A DNA stretch of 64,000 bases from JAEUMW01 sp963734295 (lineage in GTDB: Bacteria; Pseudomonadota; Gammaproteobacteria; Burkholderiales; JAEUMW01): assembly GCA_963734295.1 (NCBI GenBank), contig CAVTGS010000024.1:1-64000 (forward strand), given 5' to 3'. The notes beneath the pieces were generated by a model. That model had not been told where the DNA came from, made no database searches, and saw only the letters and a program-made list of their open reading frames with translations. The first letter of the stretch is position 1. Every line of letters begins with the position of its first letter. The position numbers and the translations under genes were made by a program. Shown here piece after piece: positions 26,961-36,712 of this stretch.

Positions 26961-28304
26961 TCAAGTGTCCTGCAGGCCGTAGGCCATTCGAATCAAGGTG
27001 AGGGGGTGGGCGAGCGTGGCCTGCGTGAGGCCGCCCTCGTGTGTCCCCTGTTCGATGTGGCGCCCGCCGAGCTGACAATCGGAGCTCAGGTAGTCGGGCT
27101 TCGCCGCCGCCATCGCCTTGAACACCGGCTTGCCGATCTTCATGGCCATCGCATGGAATTTCGTTTTCGTGCCCCAGGCGCCGGAGTGTCCCGAGCAGCG
27201 CTCCACCGTCGTCACCGTCGTATCCGGTATGAGCTTCAGGAGCTCCTCTGTCTTCCTCCCGATATTTTGCACACGCAAGTGGCAGGCGACCTGGTACGCG
27301 ACTCGGCCGAGGGGGCGCTTGAAATCGGTCTTGAGCAACCCGTCCTTGTGGCGGGCGACGAGATACTCGAACGGATCGAACATCGCTTCGCGCACCCGCT
27401 GTACCTTGGCATCGTCGCGGAACATGAGCGGCAGCTCCTGCTTGAACATGAGCGTACAGGAGGGAATCGGGGTCATGATCGCGTAGCCTTCGTCCGCGAA
27501 CTGCGCCATGCGCGGGATGTTGTGATTCTTGCGCTTTTCGATCTCCTCCAGCTCGCCGTTTTCCATCTGCGGCATGCCGCAGCATTTCTCCCCGATCAGC
27601 ACGTAGGGAATCTCGTTGTGGTCGAGAATCTGCAGCAGATCGAGCCCGAAGCCCGGTTCGTTGTAGTGCGCATAGCAGGTATAGAACACCGCGACCTTGC
27701 CCGGGGTCCGCTCGCCGTCTCGCACCGGATAAGCCTTGCTCCCGGGCGCAAGCGAAGTGAAACGCTTCGGCGCGAACTCCGGAATCCACGCGTTGCGATC
27801 GACGCCGAGCGTCTTCTCCATCACGCCGCGGACGGCGGCCATCCGGTTCATCGCGTTGACGCTGCGCGTGACCACCGGAATTCCCGCGAGTTGGCCTACC
27901 ATATCGGTGTTGTTGAGCGCCCTGTCGCGAAACCGCGTCCTGCCCTGCCGATTGCCGACCGCCTTGGCGCGCAGCATCAGGTGCGGGAAGTCGAGGTTCC
28001 ACGGGTGCGGCGGCACGTACGGACACTTGGTCATGAAGCACATGTCGCACAGGTAGCACTGGTCGACGACCTCCCAGAAGGCCTGTTTGTCGACTGCGTC
28101 CAACTCTCCAGACTCACCGTTGTCGATCAAGTCGAAGAGCGTCGGAAACGCACCGCACAGACTGACACAGCGACGACAGCCGTGGCAGATGTCGAAGACC
28201 CGCTCGAGCTCCTTGAAGAGGCTCGTCTCGTCGAAGAAATCGGGATTCCTCCAATCGATCGGGTGACGCTTCGGCGCTTCCAGGCTTCCTTCTCGGACGG
28301 TCAT
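26961..28304 (-). CDS. GlpC/HdrD-like iron-sulfur oxidoreductase
   Basis: A 447-residue cytosolic Fe-S protein. Two [4Fe-4S] ferredoxin-type clusters are indicated by CHGCRRCVSLC and CYLCDMCFMTKC (about residues 40-105). Two CCG-type domains follow (FYTCYAHYNEPG with EKCCGMPQ; ERCSGHSGAWG and SSDCQLGG). ATG 28304 has AAAGGA upstream. It lies between rubrerythrin and DUF3501 and probably passes electrons to rubrerythrin or a partner. Confidence 0.88.
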   Translation of the reverse strand: MTVREGSLEAPKRHPIDWRNPDFFDETSLFKELERVFDICHGCRRCVSLCGAFPTLFDLIDNGESGELDAVDKQAFWEVVDQCYLCDMCFMTKCPYVPPHPWNLDFPHLMLRAKAVGNRQGRTRFRDRALNNTDMVGQLAGIPVVTRSVNAMNRMAAVRGVMEKTLGVDRNAWIPEFAPKRFTSLAPGSKAYPVRDGERTPGKVAVFYTCYAHYNEPGFGLDLLQILDHNEIPYVLIGEKCCGMPQMENGELEEIEKRKNHNIPRMAQFADEGYAIMTPIPSCTLMFKQELPLMFRDDAKVQRVREAMFDPFEYLVARHKDGLLKTDFKRPLGRVAYQVACHLRVQNIGRKTEELLKLIPDTTVTTVERCSGHSGAWGTKTKFHAMAMKIGKPVFKAMAAAKPDYLSSDCQLGGRHIEQGTHEGGLTQATLAHPLTLIRMAYGLQDT

Positions 28305-28333
28305 CCTGGTCCTTTCGTGAGGGTCCGACGGCG

Positions 28334-28365
28334 AAAAAACACCGCGCGCCCCGAGGCGCGCGGTG
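28334..28365 (-). terminator. Hairpin terminator after rubrerythrin gene
   Basis: On the minus strand an 11-bp perfect stem, CACCGCGCGCC with GGCGCGCGGTG around a 4-base loop, is followed by six T. It lies between rbr and the iron-sulfur gene, so rbr is probably made in excess and the two downstream genes by read-through. Confidence 0.85.
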
Positions 28366-28384
28366 CGGGACACTGCAGCAAGAC

Positions 28385-28804
28385 TCAGTCGGCCAGACTG
28401 TCCAGAGCCTTCTGGAATCGATTGGCGTGCGAGCGCTCGGCCTTAGCCAGCGTCTCGAACCAGTCTGCGATCTCGTCGAAGCCCTCGTCGCGCGCGGCCT
28501 TCGCCATGCCCGGATACATATCGGTGTACTCGTGCGTCTCACCGGCAATGGCCGCTTTGAGGTTGTCCCGCGAGCCACCGAAGGGGAGATCGGTCGCGGG
28601 GTCGCCACAGGTTTCGAGGTACTCGAGATGTCCGTGGGCGTGGCCGGTCTCGCCTTCGGCGGTGGAGCGGAAAACGGCCGCCACGTCGTTCTGGCCTTCC
28701 ACGTCCGCCTTCGCAGCGAAGTAGAGATAACGGCGATTGGCCTGCGATTCGCCGGCAAACGCGTACTTGAGATTGTCGTGAGTTTTGGAGCCTTTCAGTT
28801 CCAT
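28385..28804 (-). CDS. rbr: Rubrerythrin
   Basis: A 139-residue ferritin-like diiron protein, a peroxide reductase. The diiron ligands sit in GESQANRRY, EGETGHAHGH, GETHEY and KAERSHANRF. There is no C-terminal rubredoxin domain, so this is the short form and needs an external electron donor, possibly the adjacent Fe-S protein. AAGGAG lies before ATG 28804. A palindromic operator candidate lies 76-93 bases upstream. Confidence 0.93.
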   Translation of the reverse strand: MELKGSKTHDNLKYAFAGESQANRRYLYFAAKADVEGQNDVAAVFRSTAEGETGHAHGHLEYLETCGDPATDLPFGGSRDNLKAAIAGETHEYTDMYPGMAKAARDEGFDEIADWFETLAKAERSHANRFQKALDSLAD

Positions 28805-28880
28805 TGCTGCCTCCTTGCTACGGGTGGGGTTACTGTCGACAGCCGCGACCGGTCGCACCAGCGTGCGGCGCCGAAATCGG

Positions 28881-28897
28881 TTTAGACTAAATCTAAA
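28881..28897 (-). promoter_or_regulatory. Palindromic operator candidate upstream of rbr
   Basis: TTTAGA and TCTAAA flank a 5-base spacer in an AT-rich patch inside otherwise GC-rich DNA, centred about 85 bp before the rubrerythrin ATG. It resembles sites of redox- or iron-responsive repressors; the protein is unknown. Confidence 0.5.
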
Positions 28898-29013
28898 GTA
28901 TTCAGGGAGAATAGGAGCACGCGCAGCGCGTGTCAAGGACGAACGTCTGCGCCAAGCAGGCGCCACGAACCGACGCTTGCACCGGAGCGAAATGCCCGCT
29001 CGAGAGCGTTGCG

Positions 29014-29613
29014 CTACTTCGTTTTCGCGAGCATCGCCTCGACCTCGGCAAAGGTGCGCGCGATCTCGGTCGTCTGGATTACTACCCCCAATTGCCGCGC
29101 GATCTGCGACGCGGAGAAAATGCCGCGCACCTTCTGCCGGCGCTGCTCGTCGGCATCGACCACCACCGCGTGCTGACGCCCTGCCGCCTTGAGGGTGGCA
29201 ACGATGTGGCCGACCTTGGCCTGTCGGACGTCATCCATCTGCAGCACGTGCAGCTCTTCCTGCGGGGTCATGACGTCCCGGATCAGCACGTCTGCCCGCC
29301 GAATGCCGCGACTGTGCACGACCTGCATCGGACGCTCGCCCAGAACGTCCGCGGCGGAGATCACCCCCTTCACACGGCGCGCCTCATCCACCACCAGGAG
29401 CAACCGCACGCCGCGCCGCTTCATGCGCTCGTTGGCGACATCGATCGTCTCGTCGACATGGCCGGTCACCGTCGTCACCCGCTGCAGATCCGTCATGCAA
29501 TCCAGCGCAGGGCCGTCCAGCGCGACCCGGGCCGGCAGGCTCTGGCTCGGCTCGTGGTAGGTGACGTCGCGCTCGACCGCGGTCGCGGGCAGGGGAATGT
29601 ACTCGCGCAGCAT
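29014..29613 (-). CDS. CBS-domain protein
   Basis: A 199-residue protein with two CBS domains (about 38-98 and 110-175), which bind adenosine nucleotides. Typical segments are ANERMKRRGVRLLLVVDE and IRDVMTPQEELHVLQ. No enzymatic domain is attached, so it is a stand-alone sensor or regulatory partner. Common in betaproteobacteria; target unknown. Confidence 0.85.
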   Translation of the reverse strand: MLREYIPLPATAVERDVTYHEPSQSLPARVALDGPALDCMTDLQRVTTVTGHVDETIDVANERMKRRGVRLLLVVDEARRVKGVISAADVLGERPMQVVHSRGIRRADVLIRDVMTPQEELHVLQMDDVRQAKVGHIVATLKAAGRQHAVVVDADEQRRQKVRGIFSASQIARQLGVVIQTTEIARTFAEVEAMLAKTK

Positions 29614-29767
29614 GCTTGCGATCCTCCTCTAGATAGGGGGCCGCCCGCCGTGATCGACGCGCTCGCCCTCACGCATCGTAGGAGGAGTGGATCAGTAGTT
29701 CAAGAGGGCGTCCAGTGCGTGAGCCCGTCGCGCCGACCCGGCCCCGCCCGGACTACCCATTCGCGGG

Positions 29768-30280
29768 CTACCGCACGCCGGCGCCCGCACGACCCCAGCG
29801 GCTCGAGCGCGCCGGGAGAAAGCGCGCGAGCTCGGTCAGCGCCTTCTGGTAGACGTCGCGTTTGAACTCGATCACGGATTCGAGGGGCACCCAGTACTCA
29901 TGCCAGCGCCACGCGTCGAACTCCGGCCGCGTGCTGGCGCGGAGCGACACGTCGCAATCGCGGCCCACCATCTTGAGCAGGAACCAGATCTGCTTCTGGC
30001 CCCGGTAACTGCCTCGCCACTCTCGCCGCACCCAGTGCTGCGGCACATCGTAGCGCAGCCAGTCCCGGGTCCGGCCGAGGATCTTCACGTGCTGCGGGTG
30101 CAGGCCGACCTCTTCCGTGAGCTCCCGGTACATCGCCTCCTCGGGCGTCTCACCCGGCTTGATGCCACCCTGTGGAAACTGCCAGGAGTGCTCCCGGACC
30201 CGCTTGCCCCAGAAAACCTCGTTCCGGTTGTTGCACAGGACGATTCCGACATTGGGTCTGTACCCATCCCGGTCGATCAT
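29768..30280 (-). CDS. rppH: RNA pyrophosphohydrolase
   Basis: A 170-residue Nudix hydrolase that removes pyrophosphate from mRNA 5' ends and so starts decay. The Nudix box is GGIKPGETPEEAMYRELTEE with VGL next. ATG 30280 matches the family start MIDRDGYRPNVGIVL. It is near proS, as in relatives. Confidence 0.93.
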   Translation of the reverse strand: MIDRDGYRPNVGIVLCNNRNEVFWGKRVREHSWQFPQGGIKPGETPEEAMYRELTEEVGLHPQHVKILGRTRDWLRYDVPQHWVRREWRGSYRGQKQIWFLLKMVGRDCDVSLRASTRPEFDAWRWHEYWVPLESVIEFKRDVYQKALTELARFLPARSSRWGRAGAGVR

Positions 30281-30399
30281 GCCAACCACCTGTAAATTCA
30301 AGACTATTTGCATCGATTGTGGCACACTTCCGGGGTGAAAAAAAGCGCTTCCTGCGCCCGTTGGGCGTGCGGCGGGGAGCTCTCGACAGGCCGCCTGCT

Positions 30400-31188
30400 T
30401 CAGACAAGAAGACGCCCCGAATGATGCGGATTCTGCTCCTTCAACCGTGCCACGAACGCCGGAAACTCCAGGCCGTACTGCGCTTCCAGCTCACGCGCCC
30501 GCTGCTCGAGCAACTTCCAGGTCGGCTGCCCCCGAGCGCGGACGAAAGCCATCACGATGAGGTTGCCGCGTTGCTCGTCGGTGAGGCGGAGCAGCCGTCC
30601 CGGGAAGGCTCGCTCCAAGAGCCGCAAGTGAGGATCGAGACCCGGCCTGCCGCTAAAGAGGTTCGTCACCAGAACTCCGTCGTCGGACAGGGCGCGCTCG
30701 CAATCCTCGTAGAAGGCCTTCGTCGCGAGCTCGGGCGCAGCCGCATCGGTGCGATAACCGTCCACCAGCACCACATCGGCAGCGCCCGCCAGGCTTTGCA
30801 CGTATGCCGCCCCGTCCCCTATCTCGACCTCGAGCCGCCCGGACGCCTCGGGAAGCCCGAAGAACTGGCGCGCGGCGGCGACCACGCGGGGATCGATCTC
30901 CACCGCGATCACCCGGGTGTGGGGCATGCGGACATGCATGAACTTCGCGAGCGAGCCGCCCCCCAGGCCGATCATCACGGCGCGTCGTGGCGGCGGCACG
31001 AACAGCAGGAAAGCCAGCATGCAGCGGGTGTAGGAGAGCTCGAGGTCGTTCGGGCGGGCCAGCCGCATGGCGCTCTGGATGGTGTCGCTGCCCAGGTGCA
31101 GATAGCGCACGCCGCTGCGCTCGCTCACCTCGACGCTGCCGCGAGCAGCAGCCTCTTTGTGGATGCGGAAGGGGGAGTATCTCGGCAT
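30400..31188 (-). CDS. Spermidine synthase-like methyltransferase-fold protein
   Basis: A 262-residue protein with the SpeE Rossmann fold: IGLGGGSLAKF (cofactor site), VEIDPRVVAAAR, IGDGAAYV and the catalytic-type VDGYRTD. It lacks the N-terminal beta domain of true polyamine synthases, so the substrate is uncertain. It is divergent from proS with a 74-bp gap. Confidence 0.8.
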   Translation of the reverse strand: MPRYSPFRIHKEAAARGSVEVSERSGVRYLHLGSDTIQSAMRLARPNDLELSYTRCMLAFLLFVPPPRRAVMIGLGGGSLAKFMHVRMPHTRVIAVEIDPRVVAAARQFFGLPEASGRLEVEIGDGAAYVQSLAGAADVVLVDGYRTDAAAPELATKAFYEDCERALSDDGVLVTNLFSGRPGLDPHLRLLERAFPGRLLRLTDEQRGNLIVMAFVRARGQPTWKLLEQRARELEAQYGLEFPAFVARLKEQNPHHSGRLLV

Positions 31189-31262
31189 GGCGCGACCGGA
31201 TGTGCTGCGAAGGCGACGACGCGATATCGCTAGAATAAGGGTTTTTCGCGAGCGGGGAGCCC

Positions 31263-32978
31263 ATGCGCGTCAGTCAGTACTTCATCTCGACCCTGAAGGA
31301 GGCCCCGGCGGAGGCGGAACTCGCGAGCCATGCCCTGATGCTGCGCGCGGGCCTCATCCGCCGGCTCGGGAGCGGGCTCTACACCTGGATGCCGCTCGGG
31401 CTCAGGGTGCTGCGCAGGGTCGAAGCCGTCGTGCGCGAGGAAATGAACTGCAGCGGCGCCATCGAGCTGCTCATGCCGGCGGTCCAGCCCGCCGAGCTGT
31501 GGCAGGAGTCCGGCCGGTGGGACGTGTTCGGCCCGCAAATGCTCAAGATCCGTGACCGGCACGAGCGCGACTTCTGCTTCGGGCCGACGCACGAAGAGGT
31601 GATCACCGACATCGCGCGCCGGGAGATCCGCAGCTACCGCCAGTTGCCGCTCAACTTCTACCAGATCCAGACCAAGTTCCGCGACGAGATCCGCCCCCGC
31701 TTCGGCGTGATGCGGGCGCGCGAGTTCGTCATGAAGGACGCCTACTCGTTCCACGTCGACCACGCGAGTCTCGAAGAGACGTATCGGGTGATGTACGAGA
31801 CCTACCGCCGGATCTTCACGCGCCTCGGCCTGCGCTTCCGGTCGGTCGCGGCCGACACCGGTGCCATCGGCGGCACGGGCTCGCACGAGTTTCACGTGCT
31901 GGCGGATTCCGGCGAGGATGCGATCGCCTTCTGTCCCGACTCCGACTACGCCGCCAACGTCGAGCTGGCCGAGGCGCTGGCACCCAGCGTGCCGCGTCCC
32001 GCACCTGGACAGGCGCTCGAACAGGTGGCGACGCCGGGCCGGAAAAGCATCGAAGAGGTGAGCGATCACTTGGGCATCGCGCCCGAACGCATCGTGAAGA
32101 GCCTGATGGTCGTGATCGGCGACGGACGGGAATGTCTCTTGCTCGTCCGCGGCGACCACACCCTCAACGAAATCAAAACCGCCAAGGTGTTCAGCGCAGA
32201 TCAAGGTTTCCGCTTCGCCACCGAGTCCGAGATCCGTGGCCGCTTGGGCGCCGGTGCCGGTTCGATCGGTCCGGTGGGCGTGGACCTCCCGGTGATCGCG
32301 GACCGGGCGGTGATGGCGATGGCCGATTTCGTGTGCGGTGCGAACGTGGACGGCTTTCATCTGACCGGCGTCAACTTCGGCCGGGACCTGCCCGAACCCT
32401 CCCAAGTGGCGGATCTGCGCAACGTCGTCACCGGTGATCCCTCGCCGGACGGAAAAGGCCGACTCGAGATCTGCCGCGGTATCGAGGTCGGACACATCTT
32501 TCAGCTTCGCACCAAGTACGCCGACGCGATGGGCGCCACCGTCCTCGACGAGAACGGCCAGGCGCGCGCGATGGAGATGGGCTGCTACGGCATCGGCGTC
32601 TCGCGCATCGTCGCGGCGGCGATCGAGCAGAACCACGATACGCGGGGCATCGTCTTCCCGGAGACCATGGCGCCGTTCGCGGTCGCGATCGTTCCCATCG
32701 GGCTCGGCAAGAACCCGCAGGTAGCAGACAACGCGGGTCGCCTGCACGATGCGCTCGAACGGGCGGGCATCGAAGTCCTCCTGGACGACCGGGACGAGCG
32801 CCCCGGCGTCATGTTCGCGGACATGGAGCTCATCGGCATTCCGCACCGGATCGTGGTCGGCGAGCGGGGCTTGAAGCAAGGGGTCGTCGAGTACCAGGGT
32901 CGGCGCGATGCCGCTGCGCAGCAAGTGCCGACGGCCGAGGCAGCCGCGTTCATCGCATCGAGACTATGCGCGCACTGA
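31263..32978 (+). CDS. proS: Prolyl-tRNA synthetase (bacterial type)
   Basis: A 571-residue class II synthetase. Motif 2 region FRDEIRPRFGVMRAREFVMK, an inserted editing domain (about 220-390) and a C-terminal anticodon-binding domain are present. Normal length for the bacterial form with the editing insert. ATG 31263. The last codons overlap the next gene by 13 bp. Confidence 0.97.
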   Translation: MRVSQYFISTLKEAPAEAELASHALMLRAGLIRRLGSGLYTWMPLGLRVLRRVEAVVREEMNCSGAIELLMPAVQPAELWQESGRWDVFGPQMLKIRDRHERDFCFGPTHEEVITDIARREIRSYRQLPLNFYQIQTKFRDEIRPRFGVMRAREFVMKDAYSFHVDHASLEETYRVMYETYRRIFTRLGLRFRSVAADTGAIGGTGSHEFHVLADSGEDAIAFCPDSDYAANVELAEALAPSVPRPAPGQALEQVATPGRKSIEEVSDHLGIAPERIVKSLMVVIGDGRECLLLVRGDHTLNEIKTAKVFSADQGFRFATESEIRGRLGAGAGSIGPVGVDLPVIADRAVMAMADFVCGANVDGFHLTGVNFGRDLPEPSQVADLRNVVTGDPSPDGKGRLEICRGIEVGHIFQLRTKYADAMGATVLDENGQARAMEMGCYGIGVSRIVAAAIEQNHDTRGIVFPETMAPFAVAIVPIGLGKNPQVADNAGRLHDALERAGIEVLLDDRDERPGVMFADMELIGIPHRIVVGERGLKQGVVEYQGRRDAAAQQVPTAEAAAFIASRLCAH

Positions 32979-33604
32979 AGCTCATCGCATGCGCCGCGCT
33001 GCTGGCTCCCGGCATCGCACTGGCGGGCGCCCAGGCTGAAGAGCCGTTGTCGGCGAGCGTACAGGCATCGCTGCAGAAGGCGGTCAGCGATCGCGCGGTA
33101 TCAGCGCTCGTGGCTGCGTCGGATGCCGACGCTCGCGGGTGGCTCAGCGCGATCTCGCCGCGGTTGGAGCGCCAGATGCCGAACGAGACCTTGCGCCTCG
33201 ATTTCCTGAGGACGGTCCACTACGAGGCCTCGCGTGCCGGCCTCGAGCCCGCGCTGGTGCTGGGCTTGATCCAGGTGGAAAGCGCCTTCCGCAAGTACGC
33301 CGTCTCGACGGCGGGCGCCCGCGGCTTCATGCAGGTGATGCCGTTCTGGGTGACCGCCATCGGCAACACCGAGCACAACCTCTTTCACCTGCGCACCAAC
33401 CTGCGCTACGGCTGCAGCATCCTCCGCCACTACCTCGACATCGAGCGCGGCAATCTCTTCCGCGCCCTCGGGCGCTACAACGGCAGTCTCGGCCAGCCCG
33501 ACTATCCCAACCTCGTCCTGGGCGCCTGGCGGGCCTGGCAGATTCCTGCCACCCGCACCGTGGAATTCAGGCCCGCGGGGCGGCCGTCTCCGCGTACGCC
33601 CTGA
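32966..33604 (+). CDS. Lytic transglycosylase (SLT domain)
   Basis: A 212-residue secreted murein hydrolase. The signal peptide runs to about residue 21. The SLT goose-lysozyme fold spans about 70-185 with catalytic Glu in QVESAFRKYAVS, then GARGFMQVMPFW and GRYNGSLG. Translationally coupled to proS. It converges on tlpA. Confidence 0.88.
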   Translation: MRALKLIACAALLAPGIALAGAQAEEPLSASVQASLQKAVSDRAVSALVAASDADARGWLSAISPRLERQMPNETLRLDFLRTVHYEASRAGLEPALVLGLIQVESAFRKYAVSTAGARGFMQVMPFWVTAIGNTEHNLFHLRTNLRYGCSILRHYLDIERGNLFRALGRYNGSLGQPDYPNLVLGAWRAWQIPATRTVEFRPAGRPSPRTP

Positions 33605-33628
33605 ACGTGCGCAGCGCCCGCGCCGCGC

Positions 33629-34084
33629 TCACTTCGCCGTCCCGATAATCGCCTCGACCTGCTTGCGCGTGATCGCGCCCAGGTGGGTTTTCACGAGCCC
33701 GCCCTGCGGATCGTAAATCAGCGTGGTGGGCAGGCCGCGCACGCGCGCGAATTGCTCCGTGACCTTCTTGTCGCCCAGCACGATCGGATACGAAACGAGC
33801 ATGTTGTCGGCGAACTCGATCACCTCCTTCGGATTTTGAAAGTCCATCGCGATTCCGATCACGACGAGATCCTTGTCCCGGCGCGCATCGAAGAGGGCGC
33901 CGAGATCCGGCATCTCCTCGAGACAAGGCGGACACCAGGTGGCCCAAAAGTTCACCAGCACCCATTTTCCCCGGTAGGCCGAGAGCCGGTGGGTCTTGCC
34001 GTTGGCGTCGGTGAGGGAGAACTCCTGCGCGCCGGCCGCGCCCGCGAAAGAGACCAGTAGGATGCAAAGCAGGAGCTTCTTCAA
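33629..34084 (-). CDS. TlpA-like thioredoxin-fold protein
   Basis: A 151-residue periplasmic thiol-disulfide protein: signal peptide to about residue 19, then FWATWCPPCLEE with the CxxC redox pair and the cis-Pro region LPTTLIYDP. It may reduce apocytochromes or other periplasmic targets. It starts 9 bp after yihY. Confidence 0.88.
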   Translation of the reverse strand: MKKLLLCILLVSFAGAAGAQEFSLTDANGKTHRLSAYRGKWVLVNFWATWCPPCLEEMPDLGALFDARRDKDLVVIGIAMDFQNPKEVIEFADNMLVSYPIVLGDKKVTEQFARVRGLPTTLIYDPQGGLVKTHLGAITRKQVEAIIGTAK

Positions 34085-34093
34085 GAAGGTTCC

Positions 34094-35375
34094 TCACGCG
34101 GCCACGATGCGGCCGTCGCTGCCGCGCGCGGCGCCTGCAGGTGCCTCGGGAAAGAAAAGCGACGCGAGCGGCACGGCGAGGTCGCCGCTCGAACTCGACT
34201 CCATCCGCAGGAGGATGTTCCTCACCTGGTCGCAAGTCCGGCGGCACCGGCACGTCCAGCGGCGCGAACACGAAGCGCTGGAAAACATCCGCCAGCATGA
34301 TCTCGGCTGCGTCCCGGCCCAGTACCCAGCCACCGCGAACCGCTTCGCAGACCCACTGGCAGTGCACGAGCTCGACCAGCAGCGCCTCGGTATCTGCCGC
34401 GGTCAAGCCCGCGGTCTTCTGCAGCCGGACCGTGGACAGAACCGCGCCGGTGCGATGGGCGAGCGCGAGCTCGCGCAGCAGCGCCAGCACCCGGTAGAAC
34501 CGATGTCCTGCCAGGAGTTGCCCGGCCTGCGCCCCCGCGCGCCAGTCCGGCAGGACGGCGACGACGACGGCGCCGCACAGAACGATGAGCCAGGACAGAT
34601 AGATCCAGAGCAGGAACACCGGAAAGCTTGCAAAAGTGCCGTAGACGAGCGTGTAAGTCGGGAACAGCGTCAGATACCGGGTGAAGCCGACCTTCAACAC
34701 TTCGAACACGAGGGCGGCCAGTACGCCACCGACGAAAGCGTCGCGCAGGGCGATCGACCGATTGGGGACCATGGCGTAGACGAACGTGAGCGCGAGCATC
34801 GCCAGCACGAATGGCAGCCCCTTCAGCAGCATGCCCTGCATGCCGGGCGCGACTTGGCCAAGATCGCCGGACAGCGCGAGCAGCCACGACGTGACGGAGA
34901 GGCTGCCGCCCACCAGAATCGGACCCACGGTGAGCACGGCCCAGTACAGCGCGATGCGCACGGCAAGGGATCGCGGTCGCCGCACGCGCCAGATGCGGTT
35001 GAACGCGTCGAGCATCGTTTGCATGACCAGCACGGCGGTGATCGCGAGACCGATGATGCCGAACACCGTGAGCCGCGCGGCGTTCTCCACGAACTGCCGC
35101 CCGTAGACCGTGATCACTTTCGATGCCGCCTCGGGCACCAGATTGGCGAGGAGGAAATCCTTGATGAGATCGGTGAGAGACGCGAAGACCGGAAACGCCG
35201 AGAACACCGTGAGCGCAATCGTGACGAGCGGCACCAGGGCAAGCAGCGTGCTGAAGGTCAAGCTCGCTGCGGTGTCGAGCAGACGCTCCTCGCCCACGCG
35301 TTCCCACACCAAGCCCGCGAGGACACGCATTCGTGCGATCGCGGCGGGAACCGACGCGGAAAGTCGCTGCCTCAT
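34094..35375 (-). CDS. YihY/BrkB family inner membrane protein, apparent frameshift
   Basis: About 426 residues. The first 290 hold six hydrophobic segments with family motifs FSTLLALVPL, FNRIWRVRR, YAMVPN and YGTFASFPVFLLWIYLSW. A cytosolic winged-helix-like tail follows. One extra base near 34232 breaks the tail: VPVPPDL should continue into DQVRNILLRMESSSSGDLAV and end at 34094. ATG 35375. The family was once called RNase BN in error; its function is unclear. Confidence 0.85.
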
Positions 35376-35416
35376 GACGCGACATATGATACCCGCGATT
35401 CCCTGAGCCACCCCTC

Positions 35417-36010
35417 GTGCACGAAGTCCTCGTCCTCTATTACAGTCAGAATGGTGCCGTGAGCAGCATGGCGCGCCTGGTCGCTCGAGGGATCGACGAG
35501 GTGGCGGGGTGCTCGGCCCGCATCCGCACCGTTCCGAAGGTCTCCACCGTGTGCGAAGCGGTCGCGCCGGTGGTCCCCGATGCCGGCGCCCCGTACGTCG
35601 AGTTGAAGGACCTCGAGGAGTGCGCCGGTCTCGCCCTCGGCTCTCCCACGCGCTTCGGAGCCATGGCGGCGCCGCTCAAATACTTTCTGGATGGCACCTC
35701 TTCGCTGTGGCTGACGGGCGCCCTCGCCGGCAAACCGGCCGCCCTCTTCACATCGACAGGCACGCTGCACGGCGGCCAGGAGACGACCCTGGTTTCGATG
35801 ATGCTGCCGCTGCTCCATCACGGCATGCTGATCCAGGGTCTGCCCTATACGCTGCCCGAGCTCTGTTCCACCACGAGCGGCGGAACGCCTTACGGCGCGA
35901 GCCACTGGGCTGGACTGACCGGCGAGCGTGGCCTCACCGACGAAGAGAAGAAACTCTGCGTCGCCCTCGGTCGCCGCCTCGCCGAAACCTCGGTGAGGCT
36001 CGCCCGGTGA
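35417..36010 (+). CDS. wrbA: WrbA-like NAD(P)H:quinone oxidoreductase
   Basis: A 197-residue flavodoxin-fold quinone reductase. The FMN phosphate loop is YYSQNGAVSSMA; GSPTRFGAMAAPLKYFLDG and TGTLHGGQE are WrbA signatures. It starts with GTG 35417 and is divergent from yihY with a 41-bp gap. Its stop overlaps the GTG of the next gene (GTGA). Confidence 0.92.
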   Translation: MHEVLVLYYSQNGAVSSMARLVARGIDEVAGCSARIRTVPKVSTVCEAVAPVVPDAGAPYVELKDLEECAGLALGSPTRFGAMAAPLKYFLDGTSSLWLTGALAGKPAALFTSTGTLHGGQETTLVSMMLPLLHHGMLIQGLPYTLPELCSTTSGGTPYGASHWAGLTGERGLTDEEKKLCVALGRRLAETSVRLAR

Positions 36011-36705
36011 CGCCAGGAGACAAGGCCCGCCGCCTGTTGCGCCGCTGCCGCTTCGGCGCGCTCGCCACGCTGTCGCAGCGCCTCGCGGGCCATCCTTTCG
36101 CCACCGTCGTCCCCTATGTGCCGGACCAGGCGGGCCGTCCGCTGCTACTCATCAGCGGTCTCGCCGAGCACACGAAGAATCTGCGGCAGGATCCGCGCGC
36201 AAGCCTGATGGTGCACGCCGACGGCGAGGACGTGTTGGCCGCCGCGCGCGTTACCTGCGTCGGTCGCGCGGAGCGGCTGGAGGATCCCCCCGCGCCATGG
36301 GTGGAGCGCTACCTCCGCTATCTGCCCAAGGCCCGCGGTCTGCTCGAATTCGGCGACTTTGCGTTCTACCGCATCGAGCCGGAGGCGCTGCACTGGGTGG
36401 GCGGGTTCGGCGACATCCAGTGGATCACCGCGGATGCCTGCCGCGCGCCCGCGTCGACGCTGGAGCAGGCCGAGTCCGGCATCCTCGATCACATGAACAC
36501 CGACCACTCGGAAAACCTGCGCGACTATTGCCGCTTCGTGCACGGTCGTGAGGTGCTGGAGGTGGAGATGACGGGAATCGACTGCGATGGCTTCGACGTG
36601 CGTGCCGACAGCGACCTGCTGCGCTTCGATTTCGACGCACCCGCGACCACGCCCGAGGCCACGCGGAGCGCCTTGGTCGCGCTCGCACGCCGGGCGCGCG
36701 GATAG
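36007..36705 (+). CDS. HugZ-like flavin/heme-binding protein (split-barrel + DUF2470)
   Basis: A 232-residue protein with an N-terminal pyridoxamine-oxidase-like split barrel (about 5-145) and a C-terminal DUF2470 domain (HMNTDHSENLRDYCRF). Relatives include the heme oxygenase HugZ and general FMN oxidases; the substrate is not known here. GTG 36007 overlaps the wrbA stop, suggesting coupled expression. Confidence 0.85.
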   Translation: MTPGDKARRLLRRCRFGALATLSQRLAGHPFATVVPYVPDQAGRPLLLISGLAEHTKNLRQDPRASLMVHADGEDVLAAARVTCVGRAERLEDPPAPWVERYLRYLPKARGLLEFGDFAFYRIEPEALHWVGGFGDIQWITADACRAPASTLEQAESGILDHMNTDHSENLRDYCRFVHGREVLEVEMTGIDCDGFDVRADSDLLRFDFDAPATTPEATRSALVALARRARG

Positions 36706-36712
36706 GCACCGC

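Noticed and set aside
27006..28724. Long plus-strand open frame opposite the iron-sulfur oxidoreductase and rubrerythrin genes
   Set aside because: Antisense shadow of well-supported genes; low-complexity product.
31230..32924. Long minus-strand open frame opposite proS
   Set aside because: Mirror of the proS coding frame; proS motifs are unambiguous.
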